A stretch of DNA of 35,851 nt from Saprospiraceae bacterium. Lineage in GTDB: Bacteria; Bacteroidota; Bacteroidia; Chitinophagales; Saprospiraceae. The translations under genes and the position numbers were made by a program. Below the pieces are notes generated by a model. The model worked only from the letters and a program-made list of their open reading frames with translations, was not told where the DNA came from and made no database searches. Positions 23,457 through 32,448 of this stretch are shown here, piece by piece. The stretch spans positions 1 to 35,851 of the forward strand of contig JALHQW010000075.1 in assembly GCA_022841745.1 (NCBI GenBank), given 5' to 3'. Numbering within the stretch: the first letter of the stretch is position 1; each line of letters begins with the position of its first letter.

Positions 23457-25901
23457 AAACTCTCCCCGCCAAGTCAAAATCGGAATCAAGCCCAATTGGC
23501 GCTTCTCCAAGACCTTGCCCTGCACGGTGTCATAGTAGTGGTACTGGATGTTCTTACGGCTCGTAAGATTCTGAATATCAAGCGATAGCATGGAGTTCTT
23601 GCCCGTTTTGTTCCACTTCTTGTAAAGGCGGAGGTCTATGCGGAAATAGCTGTCCAATTTCAGAATATTTGCATCGGTGAGGTTGAAAACGGTGTAGCCT
23701 TGCTCTGCAGAAGTTGATTCCAGGATCGGCGTTTCCTTGAACCCACCCAGCCAAACGACCCGGCTACTGATGCCGTTGATGATGGTCTTGCCATTTTTTT
23801 GCTTCAAAAACTCCCGCCCGCCTGTCAGGTTCATCGTGTAACCCCCATCGAAGCGGGTACTGCGCCAACTGTGTTGGTTCTTGGGAGCCTTGTCCGTGTA
23901 TTCCGAACGGTAAAGTGACCCGGCCAGCAGGAAGAAAAAGCGGTCGGTCAGGTATTTCTGTAGGGAAAGGTCAATGCCGTAATTGCGGCCCTGGCCAATG
24001 CTATTGAAATCGTCTGGGACAATGCCGACGGTGGTGTTAAAATAGGCTTGCGAGAAATCCATCAAGTTCAGCAGGGAAATCGTGCCGTTCGGTGTTTCGT
24101 AAACGGGCTGGTCGAGCAAGTGCTGGTAGTAAGCCTCTGCTTTGAATATCAATGACTTGCCAAGGCTGTTTTGGTATCCAGCCACGATATGATGTGCCCG
24201 AGGTGCAGAAGGGAATTCGGTGGCGAATCCAGATTTGAGGGCATTCAACTGTAAGGGCAACAGCTGACTGTGCAGGCCATAGGACAAGCTCAAACGCCCC
24301 TGCCCAAGTTGGTATCCCAAACTAAGACGAGGCTCAGGCATCACTTCATTCCTGAGCACGGTATAAATGCTCGCTCTTATCCCTGCAATCAGTTCCAGCC
24401 TCCCAAAGTCCATTTGCCAATCGAAATGCGGCTGTACCACCCAGCCCTTGGCAGTGCCGCCAGTTTGCCATTGCAAGGTCGGCCTGATGAACAACGATTC
24501 GAACTCGCCCCGGTAGTTCATGGCCTCCACGCCTAGTTTTATACGGTTCGAGCCGTCAATTTTTTGGGTAAAAACGGAGGAAAAGCTCGCCTTCCTTTCC
24601 TGCATCAAATCATCTTCCCAGCGAGCGCCATTGGCCAGAAAGTCCGCTGTGCGCTCATGTTCCAGCGCCGACAAAATGGCCACCGTCCGCCACACGCTCC
24701 GCTTGCCCAGCGGCTTCACATAGGTAAGCCCCGCAGCCCCCATTTTCGATTGAAAATCAATGTTGAAAAGCTCTTTTTCTATCGTCGCCGAATCGGTGGG
24801 GGAGCGGTAAATCGTGCTGCTCTTGCCACCCATGCCAAAAAGGGTAAGGCTGCCCCCTTTTTTGCCCGGCAGGGCGACATGAAAAGCCACATCCTGAAAA
24901 GCCGTTTCCTCGTCCCCAAAATCGGCACCCATCGCCGTCAACAGCCCCGTGAACGAGTAGCGGTAATTTGCAAGGAAGGATGGTGATCGGTGACTGGTGA
25001 CTGGTGACTGGTGATTCGTGATTCGTGATTGGCTATCCGATTGGCCCTGACTAGGGACTGCGGACTGCGGACTTTGGACTCTCAAAGGCCCTTCCACAGC
25101 TGCTTCGATGCCAATGAAGCCTGCTTGCGCAATGAGTTCGTGGCGTTGGTCATTGCCCTTTCGGAAACTCATGTCCATGATGCCACCGAGGGCGTTGCCG
25201 TACTGTGCTGGGAAAGCCCCCGTCAACAGGGAACTGCCGCCCAGCAACTGGGCGCTGAGGATGTTCACCCCGCCACCTGCCCCTGTGGGGCGATCGCCGA
25301 AGGTGCCGCCATTGGCGGTGTGGTTGGGGTTCACGATTTCCACGCCTTCGAGCCGCCATTGCAGGGCATTGGGCGAGTTGCCCCGCACGGAGATGATATT
25401 AGTGCCATCGTTGTCGCCCGCCACACCGGGGTAGGCCATCGCCAAGCGGGCCGGGTCGAAATTGGTGCCGGGGAAACGGAACTGCTCCTCGACGCTGAAG
25501 TTCAGGCGGTTGACGTTTGAAATCGAAGCGTTGTTTTGGGAGGTCGCTTTTACCACGATTGTCTGCAAGCTGTCGGCCCGCTCCTGTAGCTGCACGTTTA
25601 GCACGGTCTCTCGTCCTGATTCAATGAGGATTTCGGTGATGGTGAGCGGCTCGTGGCCGATATAGGAAACCTTGACTTGGTAGCGCCCTACGGGCAATTT
25701 TTCTATCAAATAACTTCCTGATACAGAAGCGGTTGTGCCAACGATTGGGTTCGTGTTGGGCAACGAGATCGTCGCTCCGACCAATGGCTCCCCCGTGTCC
25801 GCATCCGTCACCGTGCCACGGAGCGTTTGCCCCGGCGATTGCGCCAGCACAAGTGTTGCGAAGCAAAAAAAGGAAAGCAGTAGCGGCAAGATTTTTTTCA
25901 T
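23454..25901 (-). CDS. TonB-dependent outer-membrane receptor with carboxypeptidase-regulatory-like domain
   Basis: This 815-residue protein is a TonB-linked outer-membrane transporter. It has a signal peptide (1-21), a CarboxypepD-regulatory-like domain (about 25-105; LRGTVTDADTGEPLVGATI, GSYLIEKLPVGRYQVKVSYIGHE), a plug (about 110-240; ISVRGNSPNALQWRLEGVEI, GGVNILSAQLLGGSSLLTGAF) and a 22-strand barrel to the C-terminus (ILTWRGEF). No SusD partner is adjacent, so it is probably not a SusCD pair; the ligand is unknown. The ATG at 25901 is chosen because the ten residues from an earlier start would precede the signal peptide. About residues 273-307 are repeat-encoded Ser/Gln/His/Arg-rich sequence, between strands reading IEAAVEGPL and FLANYRYSF. 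A hairpin terminator lies just upstream, so it has its own promoter or reads through. Confidence 0.92.
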   Translation of the reverse strand: MKKILPLLLSFFCFATLVLAQSPGQTLRGTVTDADTGEPLVGATISLPNTNPIVGTTASVSGSYLIEKLPVGRYQVKVSYIGHEPLTITEILIESGRETVLNVQLQERADSLQTIVVKATSQNNASISNVNRLNFSVEEQFRFPGTNFDPARLAMAYPGVAGDNDGTNIISVRGNSPNALQWRLEGVEIVNPNHTANGGTFGDRPTGAGGGVNILSAQLLGGSSLLTGAFPAQYGNALGGIMDMSFRKGNDQRHELIAQAGFIGIEAAVEGPLRVQSPQSAVPSQGQSDSQSRITNHQSPVTSHRSPSFLANYRYSFTGLLTAMGADFGDEETAFQDVAFHVALPGKKGGSLTLFGMGGKSSTIYRSPTDSATIEKELFNIDFQSKMGAAGLTYVKPLGKRSVWRTVAILSALEHERTADFLANGARWEDDLMQERKASFSSVFTQKIDGSNRIKLGVEAMNYRGEFESLFIRPTLQWQTGGTAKGWVVQPHFDWQMDFGRLELIAGIRASIYTVLRNEVMPEPRLSLGYQLGQGRLSLSYGLHSQLLPLQLNALKSGFATEFPSAPRAHHIVAGYQNSLGKSLIFKAEAYYQHLLDQPVYETPNGTISLLNLMDFSQAYFNTTVGIVPDDFNSIGQGRNYGIDLSLQKYLTDRFFFLLAGSLYRSEYTDKAPKNQHSWRSTRFDGGYTMNLTGGREFLKQKNGKTIINGISSRVVWLGGFKETPILESTSAEQGYTVFNLTDANILKLDSYFRIDLRLYKKWNKTGKNSMLSLDIQNLTSRKNIQYHYYDTVQGKVLEKRQLGLIPILTWRGEF
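24983..25083. repeat. Degenerate tandem repeat translated inside the TonB receptor
   Basis: Runs of gtgactg, gattcgt and gactgcg words (plus strand) are translated in frame on the minus strand as an SPQSA.../NHQSPVTSHRSPS stretch of about 34 residues. The flanking protein continues as normal barrel strands, so the repeat lies in a turn or loop. The word style matches the intergenic repeats. Confidence 0.85.
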
Positions 25902-25913
25902 AGCAATTGGCAT

Positions 25914-25957
25914 AAAAAGCAAAGGTGACACCTTCGATTGAAAGTGTCACCCTTGCT
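25914..25957 (-). terminator. Intrinsic terminator after the CDGSH gene
   Basis: On the minus strand a 14-bp stem with one mismatch (agcaagggtgacac / gtgtcacctttgct) is followed by TTTTT. It ends the CDGSH transcript and lies immediately upstream of the TonB receptor start at 25901. Confidence 0.75.
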
Positions 25958-25976
25958 ATTGTTAAACTGTTCTGTG

Positions 25977-26207
25977 TTAGGCAACTTTCTTAGGTGGCAG
26001 GTCAAAAGCCACAGGTTCGTGCTCGAAGCCGTGTGCCTTGTGCGAGCCGTCGCAGAACGGCTTGTTGGCACTGTGCCCACAGCGGCAAAGTGAGACAATG
26101 GTGCGGCCTTGGAGGCCATAAGCATTGCCCTGTGGGTCAACGATTTCAAAATCGCCGTCCAACTTGATGGAGCCGTTGTTGTTGATGGTAATTTTCGTTT
26201 TTTCCAT
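25977..26207 (-). CDS. CDGSH iron-sulfur domain protein
   Basis: This 76-residue protein carries the CDGSH signature CRCGHSANKPFCDGSH (about 41-56), where three Cys and one His coordinate a redox-active [2Fe-2S] cluster. The domain makes up most of the protein. Bacterial members are small cytoplasmic proteins linked to redox or iron homeostasis. There is no signal peptide or membrane anchor. The ATG at 26207 is the only suitable start. Its 5' leader (26208-26353) contains a two-copy tandem repeat, and a strong terminator follows at 25914-25957, so it is probably its own transcript. Confidence 0.93.
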   Translation of the reverse strand: MEKTKITINNNGSIKLDGDFEIVDPQGNAYGLQGRTIVSLCRCGHSANKPFCDGSHKAHGFEHEPVAFDLPPKKVA

Positions 26208-26215
26208 TTTGATGT

Positions 26216-26348
26216 GATTTGTTTTTGCTACGCAAAAAGTGTTTTTTGACGCAGAAAGACACTGATTTTTATGATTGGTTATGATTTGTTTTTGCTGCGC
26301 AAAACTGTTTTTTGACGCAGAAAAACGCTGATTTTTATGATTGGTTAT
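26216..26348. repeat. Two-copy 66-67-bp tandem repeat
   Basis: Units 26216-26282 and 26283-26348 are nearly identical (gatttgtttttgct..gcgcaaaa..., gacgcagaaa..., ctgatttttatgattggttat), differing at a few bases and one indel. The pair lies between the end of CotH-3 and the start of the CDGSH gene, so it is in the CDGSH promoter or leader region. Confidence 0.9.
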
Positions 26349-26353
26349 AATAT

Positions 26354-28390
26354 TTACTGCTTAATCACCAACCTGCTCCAGACCTTGCCGTCGCTAGTGG
26401 CGGTGAGCCAGTAACAACCGGAGAGAAGCCCATTGGTTGACACTTCTGCCTTGTTTTTTAAATCGAATGCTTGCCAGACCACCTCGCCTAACGCATTGGT
26501 CAGGCGCAGGTTGAAATGGTCGGGGCCGTTCACAAACAATTGATTGTCAAATGGATTTGGCGCAACGCCCATTGTTTCCCAACCGCTACCTGCCTCGCCC
26601 ACGGCTGAAACAGGGGAACAATCGCCCACTGGCAAGTTGGCATCCATCCAAGCCGCCCGCTGGGCTATCCATGTTTTCAATGTGCTAATTTCCTCGGCGT
26701 AAGTCTGCGGAATTGGCTGTGGGTTCGGCCAGACGTAGTTGCCGAGGATGTTCCAAATCGTGAAATTGTCGGTTTGGGTTCCTTCGAGTGCCGCTGCCCG
26801 TTCGGAGATGATAGCGTTGAGGCTGTCGGTATGCAGCGGGCCTTCCCGAAGCTCGTGCCAGCGGCAGGCGGCTTGCTGCGCAAAGGCGGTGTCCTGCCAG
26901 ATGCGCTGCCAGAAGAATGGCAACAGCCCCGTGTTGTTGGCCAGCCACTCGTAACGCCAGCCGCTGGGCAGCCAGCCATCCGAGTAGTCGGCATTGCGGA
27001 ACGCAAGGTCAAAATCCCAGGGCGGCCCTGCCTTCAGCTTGCCGTTTTTGTCTTTGTGCAAAAACGTGCTGAGCCAGTAGGCGTCCACATTGTTGGACAG
27101 TTCGTAGAGCAAGATAAAATCCGTGAACGAGCCTTCCGCCGCAAAGCGCCGCCAACCAAGTTCTGGGTCTTGGAAATCGGGGCCATGCATAGCCTGTTCG
27201 AAGCTGTCCACGTAGGACTGGATGTATTGGGCTTGGGTGGGGGTAATCTCGTCGGCGGCAGGGTAGTGATACTGGTAGTAGAGCGGCCCGTCTATGTTGC
27301 CTATTTGGTAAAACTGGGAGGAAAAGCCGCCGAGGTTCGTACCGTTTTGCCAGTCAATTTTAATGATATAGCCACCCGTCAAGTCCTCGCCCGTGTTCTC
27401 GTCGGGGTCGAGGCGGGCAATATCCACCCGCTGGCTGTCTCGTTTGATGCGCTCGCCAAGCAGGTAAATGCCCCTGTACTCGCCATCAATGATGAGTTCG
27501 CAATGGCGCATGCGGGGGCCGTAGCGGCCCATTTTTTCATAAAACGTTTGCGCCAAGTGATTGCGCATCAACGTTTTATCGGAATAATTGGCGAGGAGCA
27601 CCCAATCATTTTCAGCAGGCATCCCAAGCAATGGCACATCGTTGTTGGAGCTGTCGGGCAGTTGCGTCTCGAAGTTGAACGATTTCTTGGGCATCCAAAG
27701 GGAACTGTTGCCCCGCTGCTCGATGCGTATTTGGCCGTTGTAGCCCGTTGGCGGGTCGTTGACAAAGTTGGTTTGGCTGGGGTTGTCAATGATTTGCATG
27801 GAGCAGGTCGTTTTTTGCTCCGCAGCTATTACCTGGCCGCTCGTGCTGATTTTGACGATGGGCAAATCGGAAGCGTAAAAAGGGTAGGGCGTGGGCGGGT
27901 TTGACCCGAAGCTAATGCTCCAATCGAAAAGGGTTCCGGCATCGGCGAAGGGGTAGGTGTCACGGATTTTGAGCCGCCAGGTGCCGTTGGGGTTTGACCC
28001 ATTTTGGAAGAGGCTCATAAAGCCTTCTGGCCGGAAAGTTCCCGTGAAGGGCCACCACACTTCCCATACACCCTGCGGTGCGTTGGCATTGAAACAGGTG
28101 TTGATATAGCCATCGGTGTCCCCGCCGTTGTCGGAGGTGAGTTCGGCTTCAGTGCCATCAGGTGCGATAACGGTTATGAAAAGGTCGGCGTTCCAGGCAT
28201 GTGTCAAGTTGATGCAGACCGTCTCTACACCAAAATCGGGGTCTGTTGCCATAGGCAAACCACTTACTTCAATTTCATAGAACCCGATATTGCCGTCGTC
28301 GGGGATGGGGAGGTTAAAGGTATCGGCGAAGGTTTGCGCCAGCAATGAAAAAGGGAGCAGAAAGAATGCAGTTTGCAGGATTTTCTTCAC
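26354..28390 (-). CDS. P-domain / CotH kinase T9SS surface protein (CotH-3)
   Basis: This 678-residue secreted protein has a signal peptide (1-19; ILQTAFFLLPFSLLAQ), a proprotein-convertase P-like beta domain (about 22-165; HAWNADLFITVIAPDGTEAELT, NPNGTWRLKIRDTYP), a canonical CotH domain (about 175-580) and a T9SS sorting domain (about 605-678; VAPNPFDNQLFV, LLSGCYWLTAT). CotH hallmarks are clear: IEQRGNSSLWMPKKSFNFE with Lys236, GEYRGIYLLGERIKRD, GGYIIKIDW, Asp436 in NNVDAYWLS and DFD at 459-461. This is the most typical CotH kinase of the three. The GTG at 28390 is chosen because it begins a proper signal peptide (VKKIL...); a longer TTG-started frame from 28441 adds residues before it. 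The Nudix gene lies upstream in the same direction, 74 bases away. Confidence 0.88.
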   Translation of the reverse strand: MKKILQTAFFLLPFSLLAQTFADTFNLPIPDDGNIGFYEIEVSGLPMATDPDFGVETVCINLTHAWNADLFITVIAPDGTEAELTSDNGGDTDGYINTCFNANAPQGVWEVWWPFTGTFRPEGFMSLFQNGSNPNGTWRLKIRDTYPFADAGTLFDWSISFGSNPPTPYPFYASDLPIVKISTSGQVIAAEQKTTCSMQIIDNPSQTNFVNDPPTGYNGQIRIEQRGNSSLWMPKKSFNFETQLPDSSNNDVPLLGMPAENDWVLLANYSDKTLMRNHLAQTFYEKMGRYGPRMRHCELIIDGEYRGIYLLGERIKRDSQRVDIARLDPDENTGEDLTGGYIIKIDWQNGTNLGGFSSQFYQIGNIDGPLYYQYHYPAADEITPTQAQYIQSYVDSFEQAMHGPDFQDPELGWRRFAAEGSFTDFILLYELSNNVDAYWLSTFLHKDKNGKLKAGPPWDFDLAFRNADYSDGWLPSGWRYEWLANNTGLLPFFWQRIWQDTAFAQQAACRWHELREGPLHTDSLNAIISERAAALEGTQTDNFTIWNILGNYVWPNPQPIPQTYAEEISTLKTWIAQRAAWMDANLPVGDCSPVSAVGEAGSGWETMGVAPNPFDNQLFVNGPDHFNLRLTNALGEVVWQAFDLKNKAEVSTNGLLSGCYWLTATSDGKVWSRLVIKQ

Positions 28391-28464
28391 AGGTGTCACA
28401 TTTTTGAAAGGGAAATCGTTTAGGGCTGGCAAAAGTAGCAAAAGCGATAAGGGTGCTCAAAACT

Positions 28465-29019
28465 TTATATTCCTTCTTTTAGCCGCCCCAGCCCCCGCAG
28501 CACACAACTCTCCGTATGCGGGTGGATGAACTCCCCATTGAACAGCATCTTCCTCAGTTCGTCCAAGGGCATTTCCCGCACTCGGATTTCCTCCCCGTCG
28601 TCGAGGTCTTGTTCAGCTGACTTTACTGCCCCCAAAGCAAGGTAGTGATGCACGTAACTATCCATAAAAACGGGGTTGGCTGCCACACAGCCGAGGTAAT
28701 ACCATTCGGGGGCAGCGTAGCCTGTTTCTTCGAGTAGCTCCCGTTTGGCGGCGGCTTGGTGGTCTTCGCCAGCATCCACCATGCCGCCGGGCATTTCCAG
28801 CGAGAAGGCCATGATGCCGAAGCGGAAATTGTCGGCCATGACCACGTTCTGGTCGGGCGTGACGGCCATCACGGTCACCGAGTCATTGCCCGTGAGCGTG
28901 ACGATGCGGACATCGTGGCCATTTCGGGGATTGCGCAGGTGGTCGAAGCGTGCTTTGAACAGGTTTAAGTCGGCCATTTCCGGTTCGGAGTGGAGGCGCT
29001 CCCAGGCATTTTGTTTCAT
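28465..29019 (-). CDS. Nudix hydrolase
   Basis: This 184-residue cytoplasmic enzyme has a complete Nudix box, GxxxxxExxxxxxxREUxEExGU, reading from Gly79 through Glu85 to RELLEETGY (93-101), which binds Mg2+ and hydrolyses nucleoside diphosphates linked to another moiety. The upstream strand VTVMAVTPDQNVVMADNFRFG and downstream YYLGCVAANPVFMDSYVHHYLA resemble the ADP-ribose pyrophosphatase subgroup, so NDP-sugar or ADP-ribose is a likely substrate. The ATG at 29019 is the first start. It precedes CotH-3 on the minus strand, but a functional link is not evident. It is divergent from the RND pump gene. Confidence 0.93.
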   Translation of the reverse strand: MKQNAWERLHSEPEMADLNLFKARFDHLRNPRNGHDVRIVTLTGNDSVTVMAVTPDQNVVMADNFRFGIMAFSLEMPGGMVDAGEDHQAAAKRELLEETGYAAPEWYYLGCVAANPVFMDSYVHHYLALGAVKSAEQDLDDGEEIRVREMPLDELRKMLFNGEFIHPHTESCVLRGLGRLKEGI

Positions 29020-29324
29020 AAAGAGAAATTAAGCCCCGAAAGTAGGAAACTGCGGGATTATGGGTAAAAAAATTCGGGTATGGTATGACCCTCGAAATGC
29101 CCTACCTTTTTGATGCCTATCTTATGCTATATGGTACAGCGAAAGCCACGACTGGAAAAATGAACCCCATTGATTTTCTGAAAAGCTAATTTCCTCCCCA
29201 GATACGAGGCTTTTGGCAACTATGTACTGGCGATTTTGTTTAAACCGCTTACTTTGCCCCTACCTTGACCCCCAATCCGAAATCCTTTGTCATTCCCGTA
29301 GGGAACCTAATCCGAAATCGCCAC
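29020..29324. other. Divergent intergenic region, Nudix and RND genes
   Basis: This 305-base gap should contain both promoters. TACTTTGC at 29250-29257 is a weak -7 candidate for the RND gene without a properly spaced -33 box. The interspersed repeat at 29269-29320 occupies the rest up to the RND start. No gene is seen. Confidence 0.4.
29269..29320. repeat. Interspersed repeat, copy 2
   Basis: The segment cccccaatccgaaatccttt... with cattcccgtagggaacctaat matches 5401-5452 closely. It ends 4 bases before the RND start codon, so it forms the 5' leader of that mRNA and could fold (ttccc/gggaa). Confidence 0.75.
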
Positions 29325-32300
29325 ATGACCATCTCCGAACTTTCCCTCCGCCGCCCTGTGCTCGCCATCGTGATGAGCATCCTCATCGTGCTCTTTGGCA
29401 TCCTCGGTTTCCAATTCCTTGGCGTGCGGGACTTCCCCGCCATTGACCCGCCAACCGTCAACGTGCGCACCAACTACGCCGGGGCCAACGCCGACATCAT
29501 CGAGAGCCAGATAAGCGAGCCGCTCGAAAAGGCCATGAACGCCATCGCCGGGGTGAAAAGCATCACCTCTGGCAGCAGCCAAGGCACGAGCAATATCACC
29601 GTGGAGTTTGAGCTGGGCATCAGCCTAGAAGACGCCGCCAACGACGTGCGGGACAAGGTGGCCGGGGCGCTCCGCTCGCTCCCACCCGACCTCGATGGGC
29701 CGCCCGTCGTCTCCAAGTCCGACGCCAGTGCCGGGCCTATCCTCTCCATGATTGTGGAGAGCGACATCCGTAACCAATTGCAGCTCACCGAGTTTGCCAA
29801 CAACACCCTCGTGGAGCGCCTCGAAACCATCCCCGGCGTGAGCGGCGTCATGATTTGGGGCGAAAAACGCTACGCCATGCGCATCTGGATGGACCCCGCC
29901 AAGATGAGCGCATACGGCCTCACCCCCACCGACGTACGCAATGCACTCGCCCGTGAAAACGTGGAACTGCCCAGCGGCAAAATAGCGGGGAATAACACCG
30001 AACTGACCGTGCGCACTTTTGGCAGGCTCAACACGGAGGAGGAGTTCTCGGATTTAATCGTAAAAAACAGCCCCGCAGGTGACATCCGCCTGAAGGACAT
30101 CGGACAGGCCGTACTTGGCCCCGAAAACGAGGAGACCGTGCTCAAGCGCAGCATGGTGCCCATGATTGCCATTGCCATTACCCCGCAGCCCGGCAGCAAC
30201 TACGTCGAGATTTCCGACGAGTTCTACCGCCGCCTCGAACAACTGCAAAAGGAAGTGCCGGAGGACATCAAGCTCGACATTGCCTTCGATTCCGTCAAGT
30301 TCATCAAGCAGTCCATCACCGAAGTACAGGAGACGCTGCTTATCTCCATCGGACTGGTGGTACTGGTCGTGTTCTTTTTCTTTCGAAATGCACTGGTGGC
30401 CTTCCGCCCGCTGATTGACATCCCCGTGTCGCTCATCGGGGCGTTCTTTATCATGTACATTGCCGGGTTCACCATTAACATACTCACGTTGCTGGCCATC
30501 GTGCTGGCCACTGGCCTTGTGGTGGACGATGGCATCGTGGTGACGGAAAATATTTTCAAAAAAATGGAGGCTGGCATGAACAAATGGCAGGCCGCACGGG
30601 AGGGGTCGAAGGAGATTTACTTCGTCGTCATTGCCACGAGCATCACGCTGGCGGTCATCTTCCTGCCTATCATCTTCTTGCAGGGCTTCGTGGGGCGATT
30701 GTTCCGGGAGTTTGGCATCGTGGTGGCGGGAGCAGTGCTCATCTCGGCCTTCGTTTCATTGACCCTCACCCCTGTTTTGAACGTGAAAATGAGCGGCAGC
30801 CACCACGGCTGGCTATGGCGGGTCACCGAGCCGTTTTTTGCGGGCATGGAGCGGGGCTACGCTTGGCTGCTCAATGGTTTTATGAAAATACGCTGGATGG
30901 CCTTGCCCATTATTCTAGCCTGTTTTTTAGTTATCTGGAAAATAGGTGGGGGCTTGCAGTCCGAGCTTGCACCGCTGGAAGACCGAGGGCAGTTCCGTAT
31001 GCAGATGTCCATGCCGGAGGGCACCAGTTTCGATGCAATGGATCGCTACATAGATCGCATGTCGCAGTTTATGCTCGACTCGGTGCCGGAGCATCGGGTG
31101 GTGATGAGCGTGACGGCGCCCGGCTTTTTCGGCTCTGGCTCCGTCAACCAAGGCTTCGTGCGGGTGGTACTGGTGGAGCCAAACGAGCGAAACCGCAGCC
31201 AGCAGGACCTCGTGGCGATGGTGGGCAAAAACCTCGGCAAATTCAGCGAGGGCAAAGCTTTCCCCATACAAGAGCAGACCATCTCCGCCAATCGCCGGGG
31301 CGGCCTGCCCGTGCAATTTGTCATCCAGAACAACAATTTTGAAAAGCTAAAGGAGGTGCTGCCGCAATTCGTGGAGCAGGCCAACCAAAGCCCCGTGTTC
31401 CAAGGCGTGGACCCCGACCTCAAGTTCAACAAACCGGAACTGCGCATTGAGATTGACCGCTTGAAGTCCACCCAGATGGGCGTCAGTGTGGCCGATGTGA
31501 GCGAGACGCTTCAACTCGCCCTCTCCAACCGCCGCCTCGGTTATTTCATCAAAGAAGGAAAGCAGTACCAAGTCATCGGCCAAGTAGCCCGCAGTGACCG
31601 GGATGACCCCACTGACCTGAAGAACATCTTCGTCAGGAACAACCAAGGCCAGCCCATCCCGCTCGACAACCTCGTGAACATCCGGGAGGAGACCTCGCCG
31701 CCTGTGATTTACCACTTTGATCGCTACAAGAGCGCCACCATCAGCGCAGGCCTCGCCCCCGGCAAGACCATCGGCGACGGCATCGCCGAGATGCAGCGCA
31801 TTGCCGACGGGCTGCTCGATGATACTTGGAGCACCGCACTTGCTGGCTCCAGCCGGGAGTTCGCCGAGAGCCAGGGCAACACCAGCTTTGCCTTCATTCT
31901 CGCCCTTGTGCTGATTTTCCTCGTGCTTGCTGCGCAATTCGAGAGTTTCATTGACCCACTGGTCATCATGCTCACCGTGCCGTTGGCCTTGGCTGGGGCC
32001 GTGCTATCACTCTGGTTTTTTGACCAAACACTGAACATCTTCTCGCAAATCGGGATGATAATGCTTATCGGCCTCGTCACGAAAAACGGCATCCTCATCG
32101 TCGAGTTCGCCAACCAGAAGCGCAAGGCGGGCCTGGACAAATGGCAGGCCGTGGTGGAGGCCAGCACCGCCCGTATGCGCCCCATCCTCATGACCAGCCT
32201 GGCCATGTCGCTGGGTGCATTGCCCATCGCCATGTCCTTGGGTGCTGCTGCAACGAGCCGCATCCCGCTCGGTATCGTCATCGTGGGCGGCATCCTGTTC

Positions 32301-32423
32301 TCGCTGCTGTTGACGCTGTTCGTGATTCCGGCGATGTATTCGTTCTTGTCGAGGAAGGGGGGGAAGGGGTATGAGGAGATGATTGGGGAGGATGTGGTTG
32401 AGGAAAAAGCGGTAAGTTTGTAA
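29325..32423 (+). CDS. RND (HAE1/AcrB-type) efflux transporter
   Basis: This 1032-residue inner-membrane protein is a complete HAE1-type RND pump. It has an N-terminal transmembrane helix (LRRPVLAIVMSILIVLFGILG), porter-domain segments (FPAIDPPTVNVRTNYAGA), a second bundle and a C-terminal bundle ending FVIPAMYSFLSRK. The proton-relay residues are present: Asp401 and Asp402 in LVVDDGIVV (AcrB 407/408) and Lys920 in VTKNGILIVEF (AcrB 940). It exports drugs, bile-like amphiphiles or lipids in exchange for protons, working with an adaptor and a TolC channel. Neither is adjacent, so it probably recruits partners encoded elsewhere, possibly the pair at 18-20.6 kb. The ATG at 29325 is chosen; upstream codons are repeat-derived. 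Its last 135 bases are duplicated at 33052-33186. Confidence 0.95.
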   Translation: MTISELSLRRPVLAIVMSILIVLFGILGFQFLGVRDFPAIDPPTVNVRTNYAGANADIIESQISEPLEKAMNAIAGVKSITSGSSQGTSNITVEFELGISLEDAANDVRDKVAGALRSLPPDLDGPPVVSKSDASAGPILSMIVESDIRNQLQLTEFANNTLVERLETIPGVSGVMIWGEKRYAMRIWMDPAKMSAYGLTPTDVRNALARENVELPSGKIAGNNTELTVRTFGRLNTEEEFSDLIVKNSPAGDIRLKDIGQAVLGPENEETVLKRSMVPMIAIAITPQPGSNYVEISDEFYRRLEQLQKEVPEDIKLDIAFDSVKFIKQSITEVQETLLISIGLVVLVVFFFFRNALVAFRPLIDIPVSLIGAFFIMYIAGFTINILTLLAIVLATGLVVDDGIVVTENIFKKMEAGMNKWQAAREGSKEIYFVVIATSITLAVIFLPIIFLQGFVGRLFREFGIVVAGAVLISAFVSLTLTPVLNVKMSGSHHGWLWRVTEPFFAGMERGYAWLLNGFMKIRWMALPIILACFLVIWKIGGGLQSELAPLEDRGQFRMQMSMPEGTSFDAMDRYIDRMSQFMLDSVPEHRVVMSVTAPGFFGSGSVNQGFVRVVLVEPNERNRSQQDLVAMVGKNLGKFSEGKAFPIQEQTISANRRGGLPVQFVIQNNNFEKLKEVLPQFVEQANQSPVFQGVDPDLKFNKPELRIEIDRLKSTQMGVSVADVSETLQLALSNRRLGYFIKEGKQYQVIGQVARSDRDDPTDLKNIFVRNNQGQPIPLDNLVNIREETSPPVIYHFDRYKSATISAGLAPGKTIGDGIAEMQRIADGLLDDTWSTALAGSSREFAESQGNTSFAFILALVLIFLVLAAQFESFIDPLVIMLTVPLALAGAVLSLWFFDQTLNIFSQIGMIMLIGLVTKNGILIVEFANQKRKAGLDKWQAVVEASTARMRPILMTSLAMSLGALPIAMSLGAAATSRIPLGIVIVGGILFSLLLTLFVIPAMYSFLSRKGGKGYEEMIGEDVVEEKAVSL

Positions 32424-32448
32424 ACTGAATTAAAATCAAAATCGGAAA

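Noticed and set aside
29265-29324. Upstream start for the RND transporter
   Set aside because: The extra 20 residues are encoded by the interspersed repeat, and the pump's first helix starts just after the ATG at 29325.
30584-31342. Long plus-strand frame within the RND gene
   Set aside because: It is an out-of-frame shadow of the pump gene, produced by its GC-rich codons.
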